Positions 1 through 11,568 of a stretch of 64,000 nucleotides of DNA are shown here, in pieces. The notes beneath the pieces are model-generated. The model did not search any database. It was not told the origin of the DNA and was given only the letters and a program-made list of their open reading frames with translations. Numbering within the stretch: the stretch's first letter is position 1; the number at the start of each line of letters is the position of its first letter. Origin of the DNA: Ulva prolifera (lineage: Eukaryota; Chlorophyta; Ulvophyceae; Ulvales; Ulvaceae); the NCBI GenBank assembly GCA_023078555.1, contig CM041198.1, positions 522,856-586,855 on the forward strand. The letters run 5' to 3'. Position numbers and translations under genes: made by a program.

Positions 1-1
1 C

Positions 2-3000
2 CTCGCGGCCGACGTCAACGTCCTCACACACACCGCCCACGTCACCTACTCCCCGGCCACCACCGGCCCCCGCGCCATCATCGCCGCCGTCGAACGCACC
101 GGCTTCACCGCAGCACTCTCAGCCTCTGGGGGCGCCTCCGGCGCCGGCGCGTCCTCCGCAAACTCCCGCGCCGTGGACGAGGCAGCGTCCGCGCTTCTCG
201 TTGCCCTCGTGTTTTCGCTCCCGGTCGTTGCGATCGGGAAGATCGCGCCGCTCTTCCCGGGCCTCGCGGCGGCACTGCGGGCGCCGCTGCTCGGGTTCCC
301 TGTCGGCGCCGTGCTACAGCTCGCGTTTGCAACGCCGGTGCTGTTCGTGGTCGGCGCGCGCTTCCACACGGGCGCGTGGGCGGCGCTGAAGCGGCGGTCG
401 GCCAACATGGACGTGCTCGTGTCCCTGGGCACCAACGTCTCGTACTTCTACGGCGTCGCCTCGCTGCTGCAGTACTTCTTCATTGCCAGCGTGACCGAGG
501 GTGCGCATCCAACCACGCACCACGTCCGTGGTACTCACTGCTCTGCTGAGGAGCCACATCACCTAACGGACACAAGGCAACGATATTGCGCTCGCCATCG
601 TGGCTCTTGACATACAGCATTGCGAGGTGACCATCATCCAGGGCTGGTGGTCGGCTTGCAGCCCTCTCAGAGTTTTCCCAACAGCACGTTGTTGCGAGGT
701 TGGTTCCAGTGCGTGCATGCATTGATCCGGTTGCGTTGTGCTGCGCGGCGCTGGTGCGGATGAATCGGGGTGTGCTTGCCTGCCAGTTGTCAGCTCATCG
801 ATGTCCACCATTGCAGCAGCAACAGCCAGCTGCACACCACCGCCGCCAACGCCCTGTGCTGGTACCGCGCAGTGCACACGGACCTGTTTGAGAGCGCCGC
901 GATGCTGACGACGTTCATCCTGCTCGGCAAGTGGCTGGAGGCGCGCGCCAAGCGCCACACGTGCAGCGTGCTGACGCAGCTCATGGAGATGGCCCCGGAC
1001 ACCGCATGCATTGTGACGCTGGCGGAGGGCGGCACCGTCGTCGCGGAGCAGACGGTGGATGCGCGGCTCGTGGAGCAGGGTGACGTGCTGCGCGTGCTGC
1101 CGGGCCAGAAGGTTCCGGCAGATGGAGAGATCATCGAGGTGCGGCCCGCCCCCCACCTGCAGCCACTGCTGCCGCAGCCTTCGCTCGCATAGTCATGCAT
1201 AATCAGCATGCACGCTGTTGCGCATTTTGACCGGCCACATACTCGCGCTAGCCTCAGCAGTGGTCGTTCAACGAGCGCATCGGCGATGTATGATCCTCGA
1301 TGACTTGCGCGGGGCGAGGGAGACTGCGTGGTCGGCGTACAGTGTGCTGTCTGTGCTTCCTGCTTGCACGCTCAATGCGCACCTGTCATCGTCAGTTCCG
1401 ACGAGTGAATTGCTCGCCGAGACAGCCCTGTTGGATGGATCGATCGAGACGGCTTCATGCCGCCATGGGCTACGGCTTCAGGCCATGGTGGTTGCGACAG
1501 CCCACTACACCCTGCTGCACGTGTTGGTCTCTGGCCAAAGCCCACCGTGATTTGAGCGCTCAGGTCGAGCGAGGTGCCGCGTCACGCCCCCCTCATGCAT
1601 GCGGTCGCCACGTGCAGGGGGAGTCGCACTTCGATGAGAGCGTGCTGACGGGCGAAAGCGCGCCAGTGGCCAAGGCCGTCGGCGGCACGGCCGTCGGAGG
1701 GACGCTCAACGTCGGCAACGCCGTCCTGGTGCGCGCGACCCGCGTCGGCTCCGAGACCGTTCTACACTCCATCGCCCGCCTCGTCGCCAACGCGCAGCTG
1801 GCCAAGGCGCCGGTGCAGGCGTTCGCGGACCGCATGTCGGCGGTGTTCGTGCCGACGGTGGTCGCGCTCGCGACGCTGACGGCGCTGGTGTGGTGGCTGG
1901 CAGGTGGGCACGAGTGGTATGACCGGGGGATCTCGGTGCTGTGCATTGCGTGCCCGTGCGCGCTCGGCCTCGCGACGCCGACGGCGGTCATGGTCGGCAC
2001 TGGCGTTGGTGCGCAGCAGGTGCTGTCCACGCCCCCGCTGCGTTTCTGTAGCCGCCTCCACCATGTACAGGCCGAACGTGCAAAATGTAGGCGCAGGCCA
2101 AGGTGCAACAGGTTCAGGTGTAGTTGCATTTTCCAGCCATATCGTGTTAGGACCGTCACGACTTTGAACCAACGAGCCCATGTGTGTGCGTGCGATATCA
2201 TATCCGGGTCCTTGCGAGAATTTCTGCAGGCAATTTCGCGGCTGCATAGCCTGATGCTGGTGCTCATGCAGGGAATTCTGATCAAGGGCGGCGATGCACT
2301 GGAGCGCGGCGCAGCGGTAAATGTCGTCGTGTTTGACAAGACCGGGACGCTGACGTACGGCCGCCCGATTGTCGTTGGCTTGCGGCTGCTGCCTGGCGCC
2401 GCCGGCCGCTCGCAGCGCCAGCTTCAGGCGCTGGTCGGGTCGCTGGAGGCGTGCTGCGAACACCCTGTTGCGCGCGCGCTCGTCAACTGGACAGCGGCTT
2501 CGCTCGCGCAACCCGAGGGCGTGCCACCGGAGGCGGGGGAGGACGGCGCTGTGGACGTCCCGGGGCACATCATCCAGGTGCGTAGATGCGGGCCTCTCCT
2601 TGATCGTGGCTGTGCAAATAGCGTGCTACTGGCGGTGGGTGCGTTGACAGTCACAGCAAATGACCTCGTCTTCCTCATGTGGGGCTGGGAGTGTGTCAGA
2701 GTTGGGTGCATCTGAGTGCTCTCACCTGCGAGGGCCAGGGCGCCGCTGAACGGCGAGAGGGCATGCAATGCGGCTGGGCGGCGGTCGCCGCCCATGTGTA
2801 TCGTCCGTCTGCTTCAGCCTGTACTGTGCCGGCTGCCGAGGTCCTGTATCAACTGCGTGCCACGAGGCCGAGGATGAAGCCATCTCATCTGATGCCGGCC
2901 GTACCAGACGTGACTGGGCGGTTTGTGTGCGGGATGCGGGGGCCAGGGTGCAAGCGCATGCAGGCTCAAGCGGACGCGTACGCAGCGCATGCAAGCGGCT

Positions 3001-4441
3001 TGCGGGAGCTGCCGTGGCTGCGCAAGGCCACCGGCGTCGAGATCCGAGACGGCTTCGGCATCCTCGGATGGGTGCCCGCTGGCGCAGACGCGGACTCCGG
3101 CGGCGGCCAGCGCAGTCCCGAGAAAGCCGCTGCGCCGGTGCGGGTGGCGATCGGGAACAAGCCCTTCATGCAGGAGCTGGGGGTGGACATTGCAGAGGCG
3201 GAGCGGACAAAGTGGCTGAGGCGGCAGGAGGACTGCGGCCGAACGGGGCTGTACGTTGCGCTGGGGGACCGGCTCGCGGCGCTGATCACGATACAGGACC
3301 CGATCAAGCCGGAGGCGCGCGGCACGGTCACCCGGCTGATGCAAGCAAAGGCGCGCCCCTGTGGTCACACTGACATGTACCCTTGCACGATGCGGGTGCG
3401 TGCGGCCACGCTGCCTGGGCGGGGTCTGCAGCGTGGTGGTGGCGCAGCAATGAATGCAGCCCCACCTCGCGCTTCCACTTCTCAGCGGGGATGCCTCAGG
3501 GTGGGCCCCGGGTCTGCACAGCGTGTGTGGTATTGTGCTGCACGACGCAGTGTGCTCTGCTGCAGCGCCACCTGCTCAGCTCCACAACGTACTCCATGCA
3601 CGTGGGGGATGCTCGCGTGCTATGGACACCCACACTGCGGCTCGGCTCGGCGCTGCGTCCCGCTTGCTCAAGCAGCGGCAAGCACCCCTGTTCCTGCACC
3701 TGCTGTGTGTGCACATTGATGTCGATGTGGTGCCACTCATCCGCTGCACATCACTGGGGCGACAGTGGGGACAAGATCCATCATCACCGTTCAAGGCATA
3801 CGTGCATGTGCCAGCATCCGATCGCCTTGCGGTTACACCGCCGCCACTACCCGGCGAGAAGTTCCCGCCGAGAACGGCACGCCGCGGTGCAGGTGGAGGT
3901 CCACCTCATCACTGGTGACAACTGGCGCACCGCGCGCAGCATCTCCGAGCAGCTCGGCATCACCTCCGTCGCCGCCGAGGTCAAGCCCGACGGCAAGGAG
4001 CGCGCCGTGCGGGCGCTGCAGGGCCGGCGCAAGGTCGTCGCGATGGTCGGCGACGGCGTCAACGACGCGCCCGCCCTCGCCGCCGCGGACCTCGGCATCG
4101 CGATCGGCTCCGGCACGGAGGTCGCGGTGGAAACGGCGGACTTTGTGCTCGTGCGCTCCGACCTGGAGGACGTCGTCGTGGCGCTGGACCTCGCGCGGAA
4201 GACGTTCCGGCGCATCCAGGCGAACTTCGGGTGGGCGATGGTGTACAACGTGCTGATGGTGCCGGTCGCCGCGGGCGCGTTCTACCCGGTGTTCCACATG
4301 CAGCTGCCGCCGATGTTTGCCGGGCTCGCGATGGCGATGTCGTCGGTGAGCGTGGTGGTGAGCAGCTTGATGCTACGGTGGTACCGCCGGCCCCTGCCGG
4401 TGCTTCGCGACTTCTCGGGAGGGTACACAGCCGCGCAGTGA
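2..4441 (+). CDS. Cu(I)-exporting P1B-type ATPase, 3' part (5' end lies outside the window)
   Basis: Heavy-metal ATPase that should pump Cu(I) across a membrane. Exons by homology: to about 500, about 817-1138, 1618-2019, 2272-2577, about 3009-3350 and 3893-4441 (stop TGA). Seen in order: the tail of an N-terminal HMA domain, TM helices with NMDVLVSLGT, the actuator loop (HFDESVLTGES), the CPC metal site (CIACPCALGLATP), the phosphorylation site DKTGTLTYG, the HP motif (CCEHPVARA), the hinge (MVGDGVNDAPAL), then YN and MSSVSVVVSS in the last two TM helices. CPC + YN + MxxS is the P1B-1 (copper) signature of ATP7/CopA. Very GC-rich. The exon 1/2 junction is not resolved. Intron 5 appears to use a GC donor at 3351. 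The long frame at 1300-2715 only reads through introns. Family call is firm; membrane location is not shown by the sequence. Confidence 0.93.
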
Positions 4442-7400
4442 GAGCTGATGCTGGAGCGCAAGTGCCGTGGGCTTACAGGGCCGGCCAGTGCCTGTGGTCA
4501 GCCGGAAGCGTGTCCGCCAATCAGCAGCTGCGATGAAGGCCCGAGGTAAGGAGCGAGAGAAGAAGGCCCCAGTCGCAACAGAATCCCGGGCAGGGCTCCG
4601 TGCAGGGCTGAGGTTGAGCCACATGCAGTCATGACGCGAGAGTTCATGCTGCACAACAGACCAGCGTCGTGCTGCTGGCTGGTGTGGCTGTCAGTGCCAG
4701 CTTCATGAATCAGTAGCATAGAGTCGATGGCCGCGCAGAGCCACCTGGGCGTGGGTGCAGGCGGGTCAGAACGCGTTGCATGTGCCGGCGGTAGGGGACA
4801 GTGTCAAGCCTGATGGTAGCTGCGTGCGTGCCGCAGCTGCGGTTGCTTCTGCCATTGCTGGTTTGTGTCTGACAGCTGTGCTTGAGGGGAGCATACGTGT
4901 GCAGTAATCATATTCCAGTCATTGCCTGCAGTGAACATGGCCTGTACATGCTGTGCTTGATGTGTGCCGCTCGCACTATGGCGAGTGACAGTTGCGGAGG
5001 TGACCAAACGGGAGTCATGTGTACTGTATTACCCCGAGGGCCGTGTATTTACTATAAAAGATCAGTGGTATCACATGTGATCGGGATTGCTTCTGTTGTA
5101 ATTGCTTTCTGTTCAGTTTTGCTGACTCATCAGTGATGGTTTGCTGTTTGTTGAGGAACATTGCATGTGGTGCTCCATTTCATTGGCAAGCAGCCACCAA
5201 TGATCTTCGTTGTAAGCAACCAAAATGTAATGCAGCATGCTTCCGGCAGCATGGCACACCAGGCTGCTAGCTGTGCTGTGACGGTGAGCCACACTCGGCT
5301 GCTTTGCGCTAGTATGTTCTAGAGGCTGTAACTTGCAGTCTTTCGGAGAATTACTGTACGGATTCCGCTTTTCATTCACGCGAAGGCCTGCCCTCGTCAC
5401 CTGTTCACCTGTGCGTTTGTGGCCTGTTGTACCATGGTCAACATGCATAATGCCTGTAGGAACCAAAGAAAGGGGCTTCAGGTACAGAAAGCTCTGTCTG
5501 ACGACTGTGAGGGAGTGCTGACACGAGTCTATCAGTGACTGCAGCTTCTGTCCGCTGCAGTCTTGCTGCTCAGATGTCTGCACAGCTCTCTGCACTGACT
5601 AGCAGCCGCAACTAAACAGGCAGTCCGTCAGCAAATGTACAAAACAGCAGTGTGCAGCTGCAAGTACACCATCTACCAGATTTTGCAGCAATACAGATTT
5701 GAGTGACGCATACGGCCGTACGTACGTAAATATGTATACATATTTGGTGCCATTGTGCACAGGCAGCGCTTAGTCACGGACGCACAGCTTGTAGCTGGAC
5801 CGCTACGAGATAAGGTCGCCTTGCAATTGTGAAACGTTGTGCTGTGCACGTTGCTTCCCAAGAACCTGCTGCGTAATCCTCCCCTATGCCGACTGGCGAC
5901 GCGGATACTGATTCACAGTGAGGCCGGCGGGATGTCGAGAAGCCAGCAAAGTGGCTTGGGGCCTTGCAGGTTGCTGTATATACCACAAGCCAATGTCGAG
6001 CCCGGTGCAGTACCGTCTGCGAACTGTACTAATGCGCATGAACACTAGTACTACGCTGGCGGTGCAGTATACTACAGTCAAGCTTCAGTCTGTCAGCAAC
6101 CGCACATCTGAGGTCGGACGCCCATGCACGCCCTCGGCCGATAGCTTGCTTGACTACAGCACCAACATCAATATTGCCGTGGCGATACCATGAATTTGAT
6201 ATGGCTGAGACGAATCAGCGATGTAGGTGACTAGAAGGGAAACGCTGTGGCTCCTCCACGTAGCCCAGTGCCTGCATGACAGTGAACCATGTCAGACACC
6301 GTGCCTGCGACCACTCTGATCTTGCATCATAAAGCGCAATAACGAATTGTAGGAATCGCCTTCACCGCAGTATGAGGTCCGACAACAGGCCTGTGACAGA
6401 AGCCCAGCTGCTATCAAGACACGGATCGGCGTACAGAGTCGAATACACATCATCAGCCCGCGCATGTGATCGAATCATTCTTTTGCCATCCGCATAACGT
6501 CCGTAGCGTGCCCTGGCAGATCCAGATGAGCAAAGCTAGTGGCCTGCATCCAACTGTGTAATTCTATGCCCTGCCACAGATCATTGACACATCCCCATGA
6601 GTTCATCAGCTTTCTATCCTGATGGCGGACACAAACGTATATCGAGTGCCTGGCTTCCCAGATAGAATCGCCATCCTCCAGCAGAACAGCTTAGGCTGCC
6701 CATCACTGCATGCCAACAGCCCCACCCAACACTGCAATCAGCCCCACAAAGCAACAGCCATGCCGCCTCATATGCACCAACAGCAGCACGCAGCAATCCA
6801 CAACTCCGGCAGTCAGGACGTAAACTCACTTCATACCACCCCACGGACCGGGCCGTGCTCCGTCTCCACCTCCACCTCCACGGACTCCCTGGCATGTCTC
6901 ACAGACTCCTTGGCGATGAGCAAGGGCTTGCGGGACTGATCCAAAGAGCGGGAGGGCCCGAACAGTACCGGTCGATTGGCCATCGTTTATTACATCCCGT
7001 GGGCGAGCATGTGTGCAGTGTTTCCGCCCCTCAGGCTGCCCTGCCCACCCGTGATCCTGAGGAGCTCTTGCCCTTGACAATGCCCTGCCACAAGGCTAAG
7101 CCCGACTCTCGCTTCCTGTCTCCTTGCCGCTAACGAAGCCAGCACTGAAATAGGCTCCACCATCACTGCTGGTATAGTCGGCGTGTGTGCAGCTCCCAAT
7201 TGGTCCACTGCTCTGTAAGGGTGAGTAAAGTCAAGTTTTCTGAGCCGTATGCTTTAGAGGACATGATTGCGCTGTGCTTCCTGCTTCCAGCTGCTGTGTG
7301 TTGAGCCACACTCGATCATCAGCGCGTGCCCCAGGACACTTCAAACCGCACGGGAGCGCCGGAGGATCTGCGCAGTCTGCAGGGCTTTTGCCTCCAGGCT

Positions 7401-8323
7401 TATGCATATGCCGTGAACAGCAGGCTACCGCATGCCACGCCTGATGCATGTGCCCCCAGTGGCATTGTGCACAGACCAGTGCCAGGCGGTGCATCCTGTT
7501 TGCCGCCAGCGGCCTGCATCCCACCCACCACGAGCAGCTGATCTAGATTGATCGGGGGTCCTTACACATCCCTCCCCCCCCCCCAGGGTGTTCAGGCTAG
7601 ATGGCTCCTAAATGGGGTTACGTCCTCTGCGGGGACCGTGAGGCCCACCATGACTGGGTGCCCAGGTACTACAAACATGCCACTCAGTAGAGCTCCAGGT
7701 GTGGCATATCATATGCCGCATTTGGCACATGTGCTGCACCACCGCATTGTCACCACAGCTAGCTAAAATTTTGCGCCTGGCACGATCATCATGTCAGGAG
7801 TGATCAGCCTGTGACTCTTGCCGCTGCAGGTTCTTAGCATTGCACTTAGAAACAATTCGAGCATGTTCAGATCGTGAGTTTCCCCGCACGCCACAGGGTG
7901 CCATTCCGCTTTTATTACGAGCACTCGAGCGTCTCTGAAGTGGGAGAAAAACCAGAACTCAGACCTGTTCGTAGGAGTGTCATGCCAGATCCTGGTATGC
8001 TGAATGTCCCGAAAATCAGCGCAAAGGGTCGATGCCAGCAGCTGCAATGTGCTTGCGACACCAGAGCGTGTGCTCACGCGGCAGAAGAAGAAGGCGCGCG
8101 GAAATGGCATCTGTACATCACCGCACTGTGCTTCTGTCTGGGGTCACGAGCAAATCTGGATAATACCGTTGGAACATATTGGCAGGCCCGTGAGAATCCG
8201 ATCGCATGGACCTGGGCTTCGAGACACGGATGACAGAATGTTTCGTTGTCCAATGGCAGATAGAGTCCAGCATAATTACCCGCAGGTACAGGTCAGGAGA
8301 CAGGCTGATCAAGAGTGGAACAT
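4442..8323. other. Intergenic region without a recognisable gene
   Basis: About 3.9 kb between the copper ATPase and the ALKBH1-like gene. Composition is near 50% GC and all frames are short. The longest, at 5113-5595 on the minus strand, shows no family resemblance or splice logic. A C11 run lies at 7574-7584. At 7923-7965 there is a short stretch resembling the end of the repeat found at 10482 and 11351. Confidence 0.5.
7923..7965 (+). repeat. Possible degenerate fragment of the 10482/11351 repeat family
   Basis: This stretch shares the order of short blocks CTCGAGCG, CTGA, AGAAA and CCAGAACTCAGA with the 3' end of the copy at 10482-10670 and its flank. It lies just 5' of the ALKBH1-like gene. 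The similarity is short, so homology is only suggested. Confidence 0.35.
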
Positions 8324-10449
8324 ATGGAAGGCCCTGCTGCCAGCGCGCAGGGAGTGACAGCCGCAGAAGATGGGCCAGCGTTCAAGGCAGCAGAGAAGCG
8401 GTACCAACAGCGCAAAGTTCCGCTGTTGCGACGCCGGTAAGCCTCCATCCTTTGAGGCCTTGAATTCATTGAAGCAGTTGCATACGTCGGTGGCCTGGGT
8501 GTTGATTTGTACATCCTGCAGAGGTACACGCTTTCGACAGGTCGGGCACACCGTGCTTCCGACGGACCTATCCCCAGTCATAGATGCGAGGTCACGCGTG
8601 TCAGAGTGCCAAGGAAGCAAGACCGAACTGTTGCAGTTGAACCTGCCCATCGGGAGCGAGGTTGCTCCTGCTCTGGAGGGTATGGTCAACCAGCAGGGGG
8701 ATGGCCCATTTGCACTTCGATCTCATCCTGGCTGTGTCATCTTCCCAGGTTGGCTAACTCCACAGGCTCAGATTCAAATTGCATGTGATTCCTTCACAGT
8801 TTTTCCTGATGCTCCGGCGAAGACCAACCATTCGGCAAGGTTTGGTGACCTGGCGGGATTGTGGCGAGCTGCACAAGCTGAGCAAGTGCTACAGGAAACG
8901 CCAGATGCTGGCAAGCCAGGCGCAAGTGCGAAGTGGGACTGGGTTGGCGCAAACGCCCGTCACTTGGACAAGAAAGGCGAACCTCGACCGGGGGTGGTGA
9001 CTGCAAAGCGGTTGTGGCAAGAGCTTAGATGGGCTGCCCTAGGACCAGCATACGGTGTGCCACCAGTACACACAGCGCTGCCGTCAATGATGGGTGCACA
9101 CGCGCCTCATCGTCTTTAGAAACACCTGCTTCACCAGCGTGAAGGCTTTGTGATGGGCTCTGGTCCATGTCATGTCAAGTGGGGTCGAGCAGCTCGTTTT
9201 TGGGGTTTTTCCAATCCCAACGACTGCGGTCTCTGGCACGTTGGTGGGTGGCCAGTGAAGGATTCATGTGTGCTTGTGTCAGCCTAGTACTCAGCACTCG
9301 CACCGCACACTTGTCAGTTCAAGCTGCATGGCAGCACACTGGCCATTCCATTCGTCTTGCCCGTGAGTGCCCAGCCCCTGTCTGCAGATTGGACGCTGCG
9401 GCGCTACCACCCCAACATGCCCCACCGCCCGCTACCGCCATACCTCCGCCAGCTCGCGCTGCACTTTGCACAGCTTGCAGAAGCAGCGGTACAGCACGGT
9501 TCCCACACGGCAAGCCCGCCACACAGCCACGCCGCTTGTGCTGATACCCCCCAACCATGCGGAACTGCCCGCACCTCTGTCGTGCAAGCCAGTACTCTCG
9601 ACGCAGCGCCCCCCAGCCCTACCGGCGCCCCCCCTCACTGCCCAAGCTCCTCCTGTGCAGAGGAAGCCTCCTGCTCTCCAGAGTCACCTGAGTTTCCAGC
9701 ACACGCACGCATGCGCAGGACCCGCACACCGGAATGCTGCCGCAGCCCTGCAGCCACTGCAGCCACTGCATCGGTCCACGGCGCCGCTCCCCCGAGCAGC
9801 GACTGCGCCGCATCGATCGCCACCGCATGCCCCCCAGCATGCTGCCGCAGCACACGCAGCGAGGGGGGTGCCCCAGGCGATGCCTGGGGCTGCGGTGCGG
9901 GGGGTGTGCCGGCTTTCAACCCGGACGCTGCGATCGTGAACTACTACCGGGAGGGTGACACCCTGAACGGCCACCAGGACAATGTAGAGGAGGACTTGCG
10001 GCAGCCGATCGTGTCCCTGAGTGTCGGCTGTGACGCCGTGTTCCTGATCGGCGGCCGCACAAAGGCGGTGCCGCCGACGGCGCTGCTGCTCAGCAGCGGC
10101 GACGTCATCGTGATGCGCTCGGACGCGCGCCTCAGCTTCCACGGTGCGCCTGCTGATGCCGATGTGCCGACTGCCTGGAGCGCGTCGAGGCGTGCTGTGG
10201 AAGGTGTGCTTGCAAGCGCCGCGCTGGCATTGTGGCACACACGCTGCATGGGTGCGTGCCGTAGCAGCACCGCCAGCTGTCTCGCACGTCCAGCCGGCCA
10301 TGTGCGCCATTGGAGATGCATACCCATTGGTCATGCAGGTGGACACTCGCATGAGGCTGCGGGCCTTGCTCGTGGATACGCACATGTATCTAGCTATGCA
10401 TCATGTTCCATCATGTTCTCAGTCATGTTCTCAGTCATGTTCTAGGTGA
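8324..10449 (+). CDS. ALKBH1-type Fe(II)/2-oxoglutarate dioxygenase
   Basis: AlkB-family demethylase; ALKBH1 relatives act on tRNA and DNA in nucleus, mitochondria or cytosol. Exon 1 is 8324-8436 (ATG, then DGPAFKAAEKRYQQRK), intron 85 nt, exon 2 is 8522-9054, intron 9055-9387, exon 3 from 9388; phases close across both. Exon 2 carries SHPGCVIFPGWLTP and LRWAALGPAY, which joins to DWTLRRYHPNMP as in ALKBH1. The core has AAIVNYYREGDTLNGHQDN (Fe ligands H and D), SVGCDAVFLIGG, then SGDVIVMRSDARLSFHG with the distal His. Exon 3 reads through a Pro/Ala/Cys-rich stretch (9489 to about 9905) absent from the family, either insertion or unspliced intron. A donor after SFHG (about 10141) probably precedes a last exon near 10342; the 3' end is uncertain. 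Confidence 0.85.
10403..10447 (+). repeat. Tandem 12-mer, about 3 copies
   Basis: The unit TCATGTTCTCAG is repeated head to tail just before the probable end of the ALKBH1-like gene. In one open frame it gives repeated Ser-Cys-Ser-Gln residues; in another, repeated Met-Phe-Ser-Val. Confidence 0.75.
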
Positions 10450-10481
10450 CGGGGGCCGTGTGCACCAGTGAAGCTGATCCA

Positions 10482-10670
10482 TCATGTACCCAACCAAGGT
10501 AGAAAGTTCACTGCTTGATGCTGTATCACATGAACATCACGGCACATCATGTTGCGTCCTTGCCAAAGGGCCTCATCAGACGCGTACGGAGTCAACCAAC
10601 CAACACCGAACCAGGTCGCAAATTCCCTAATATTCAGTCCTCTCGAGCGAGACTGAGACTGGAAGAAACG
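10482..10670 (+). repeat. Dispersed repeat, copy 1 (about 190 bp)
   Basis: Shares with copy 2, in the same order and orientation, blocks such as TGATGCTGTAT, CCTTGCCAAAGGGCCT, AACACCGAACCAG and TTCCCTAATATTCAGTCCTC. I see no coding capacity, tRNA-like promoter box or poly-A tail, so a SINE assignment is not supported. A non-autonomous element or segmental duplicate is possible. Confidence 0.8.
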
Positions 10671-11350
10671 TCCAGAACTCAGAATCCATCATGCACAGAT
10701 GTGGTGCACCGGCAAAGTGGGGATATGATGTATGCAACCCATGCAATGCGGTTGTGTCAGTGATGCACTGGTGGTTGATGCGTTCGGGGTGATGCACTGA
10801 TGTACTGCATTTGCTTTGTCAGTATCTCTCCTTTCCACATGTGGTGGGACTGGTGTGAATCCATGATGAGCTCTAAGCTTGGCTTTTTGCTGGCTGTGGC
10901 CTGGCATCATGCTATGATAGCATAGCTGCTGCCAGTCTGGGCCTTGCGTGCTTTGGGATGACATGGAAGCATGGATGCATGGATGCAAGCACGTGATGGC
11001 CATGTCCTCAAGTGAAGGCCATGTCCCCAACAGCATGCTTACAAATCCCTGTTCTGCTGTGTAACGTGCAGTTGCACAGCTAACTCAACTCAAGCGTAAC
11101 CGTTGTGTAGGAAATCGACTCTACTTGAGCAAAGAATACAACAGAATACATCTGCAGCCTGTAGTTCTGGTAAACATTATAAGGCTGCTGCTGAAGTTTG
11201 ATCATGAAAGCTTCACCGAAATTTTCATACATGCTGGAGCATGCATGTGTCAGTTGCGTGTGAATGCACGTACATACTGTCCGTGTGGCTGCGCAACGCC
11301 ACACTGCTGTGCACAGCCAGTGCCCTGTCGCAGAATCGGAGTACACCGTA

Positions 11351-11568
11351 TCATGTACTAACTGAGGTAGAAAATGCACTGGTTGATGCTGTATTACATG
11401 AACCTCACGGACCGGCATAACATGTTTCGGCCTTGCCAAAGGGCCTAATCATGATCAGACGCCTACGTACGCGTGAGTCAAGCAACCAATTGTTGCAACA
11501 CCGAACCAGCTCACAAGTTCCCTAATATTCAGTCCTCTAGAGCGAGACTGACTGAGACTAGAAGAAAA
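11351..11568 (+). repeat. Dispersed repeat, copy 2 (about 215 bp)
   Basis: Direct-orientation partner of 10482-10670, about 870 bp downstream, with substitutions and several small insertions by eye. The shared ends start near TCATGTAC and finish near GAAGAAA. Confidence 0.8.

Noticed and set aside
1300-2715. Long plus-strand frame of 471 codons
   Set aside because: It joins two true ATPase exons through intron sequence; the parts outside 1618-2019 and 2272-2577 have no homology.
6622-6939. 105-codon plus-strand frame starting MADTNVYRVPG
   Set aside because: Gln/His/Ser-rich, poor start context, no homology and no splice partners; it could be an orphan gene but cannot be supported.
10482-11568. 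Repeat pair as SINEs
   Set aside because: No A/B-box promoter, poly-A tail or target-site duplication could be seen.
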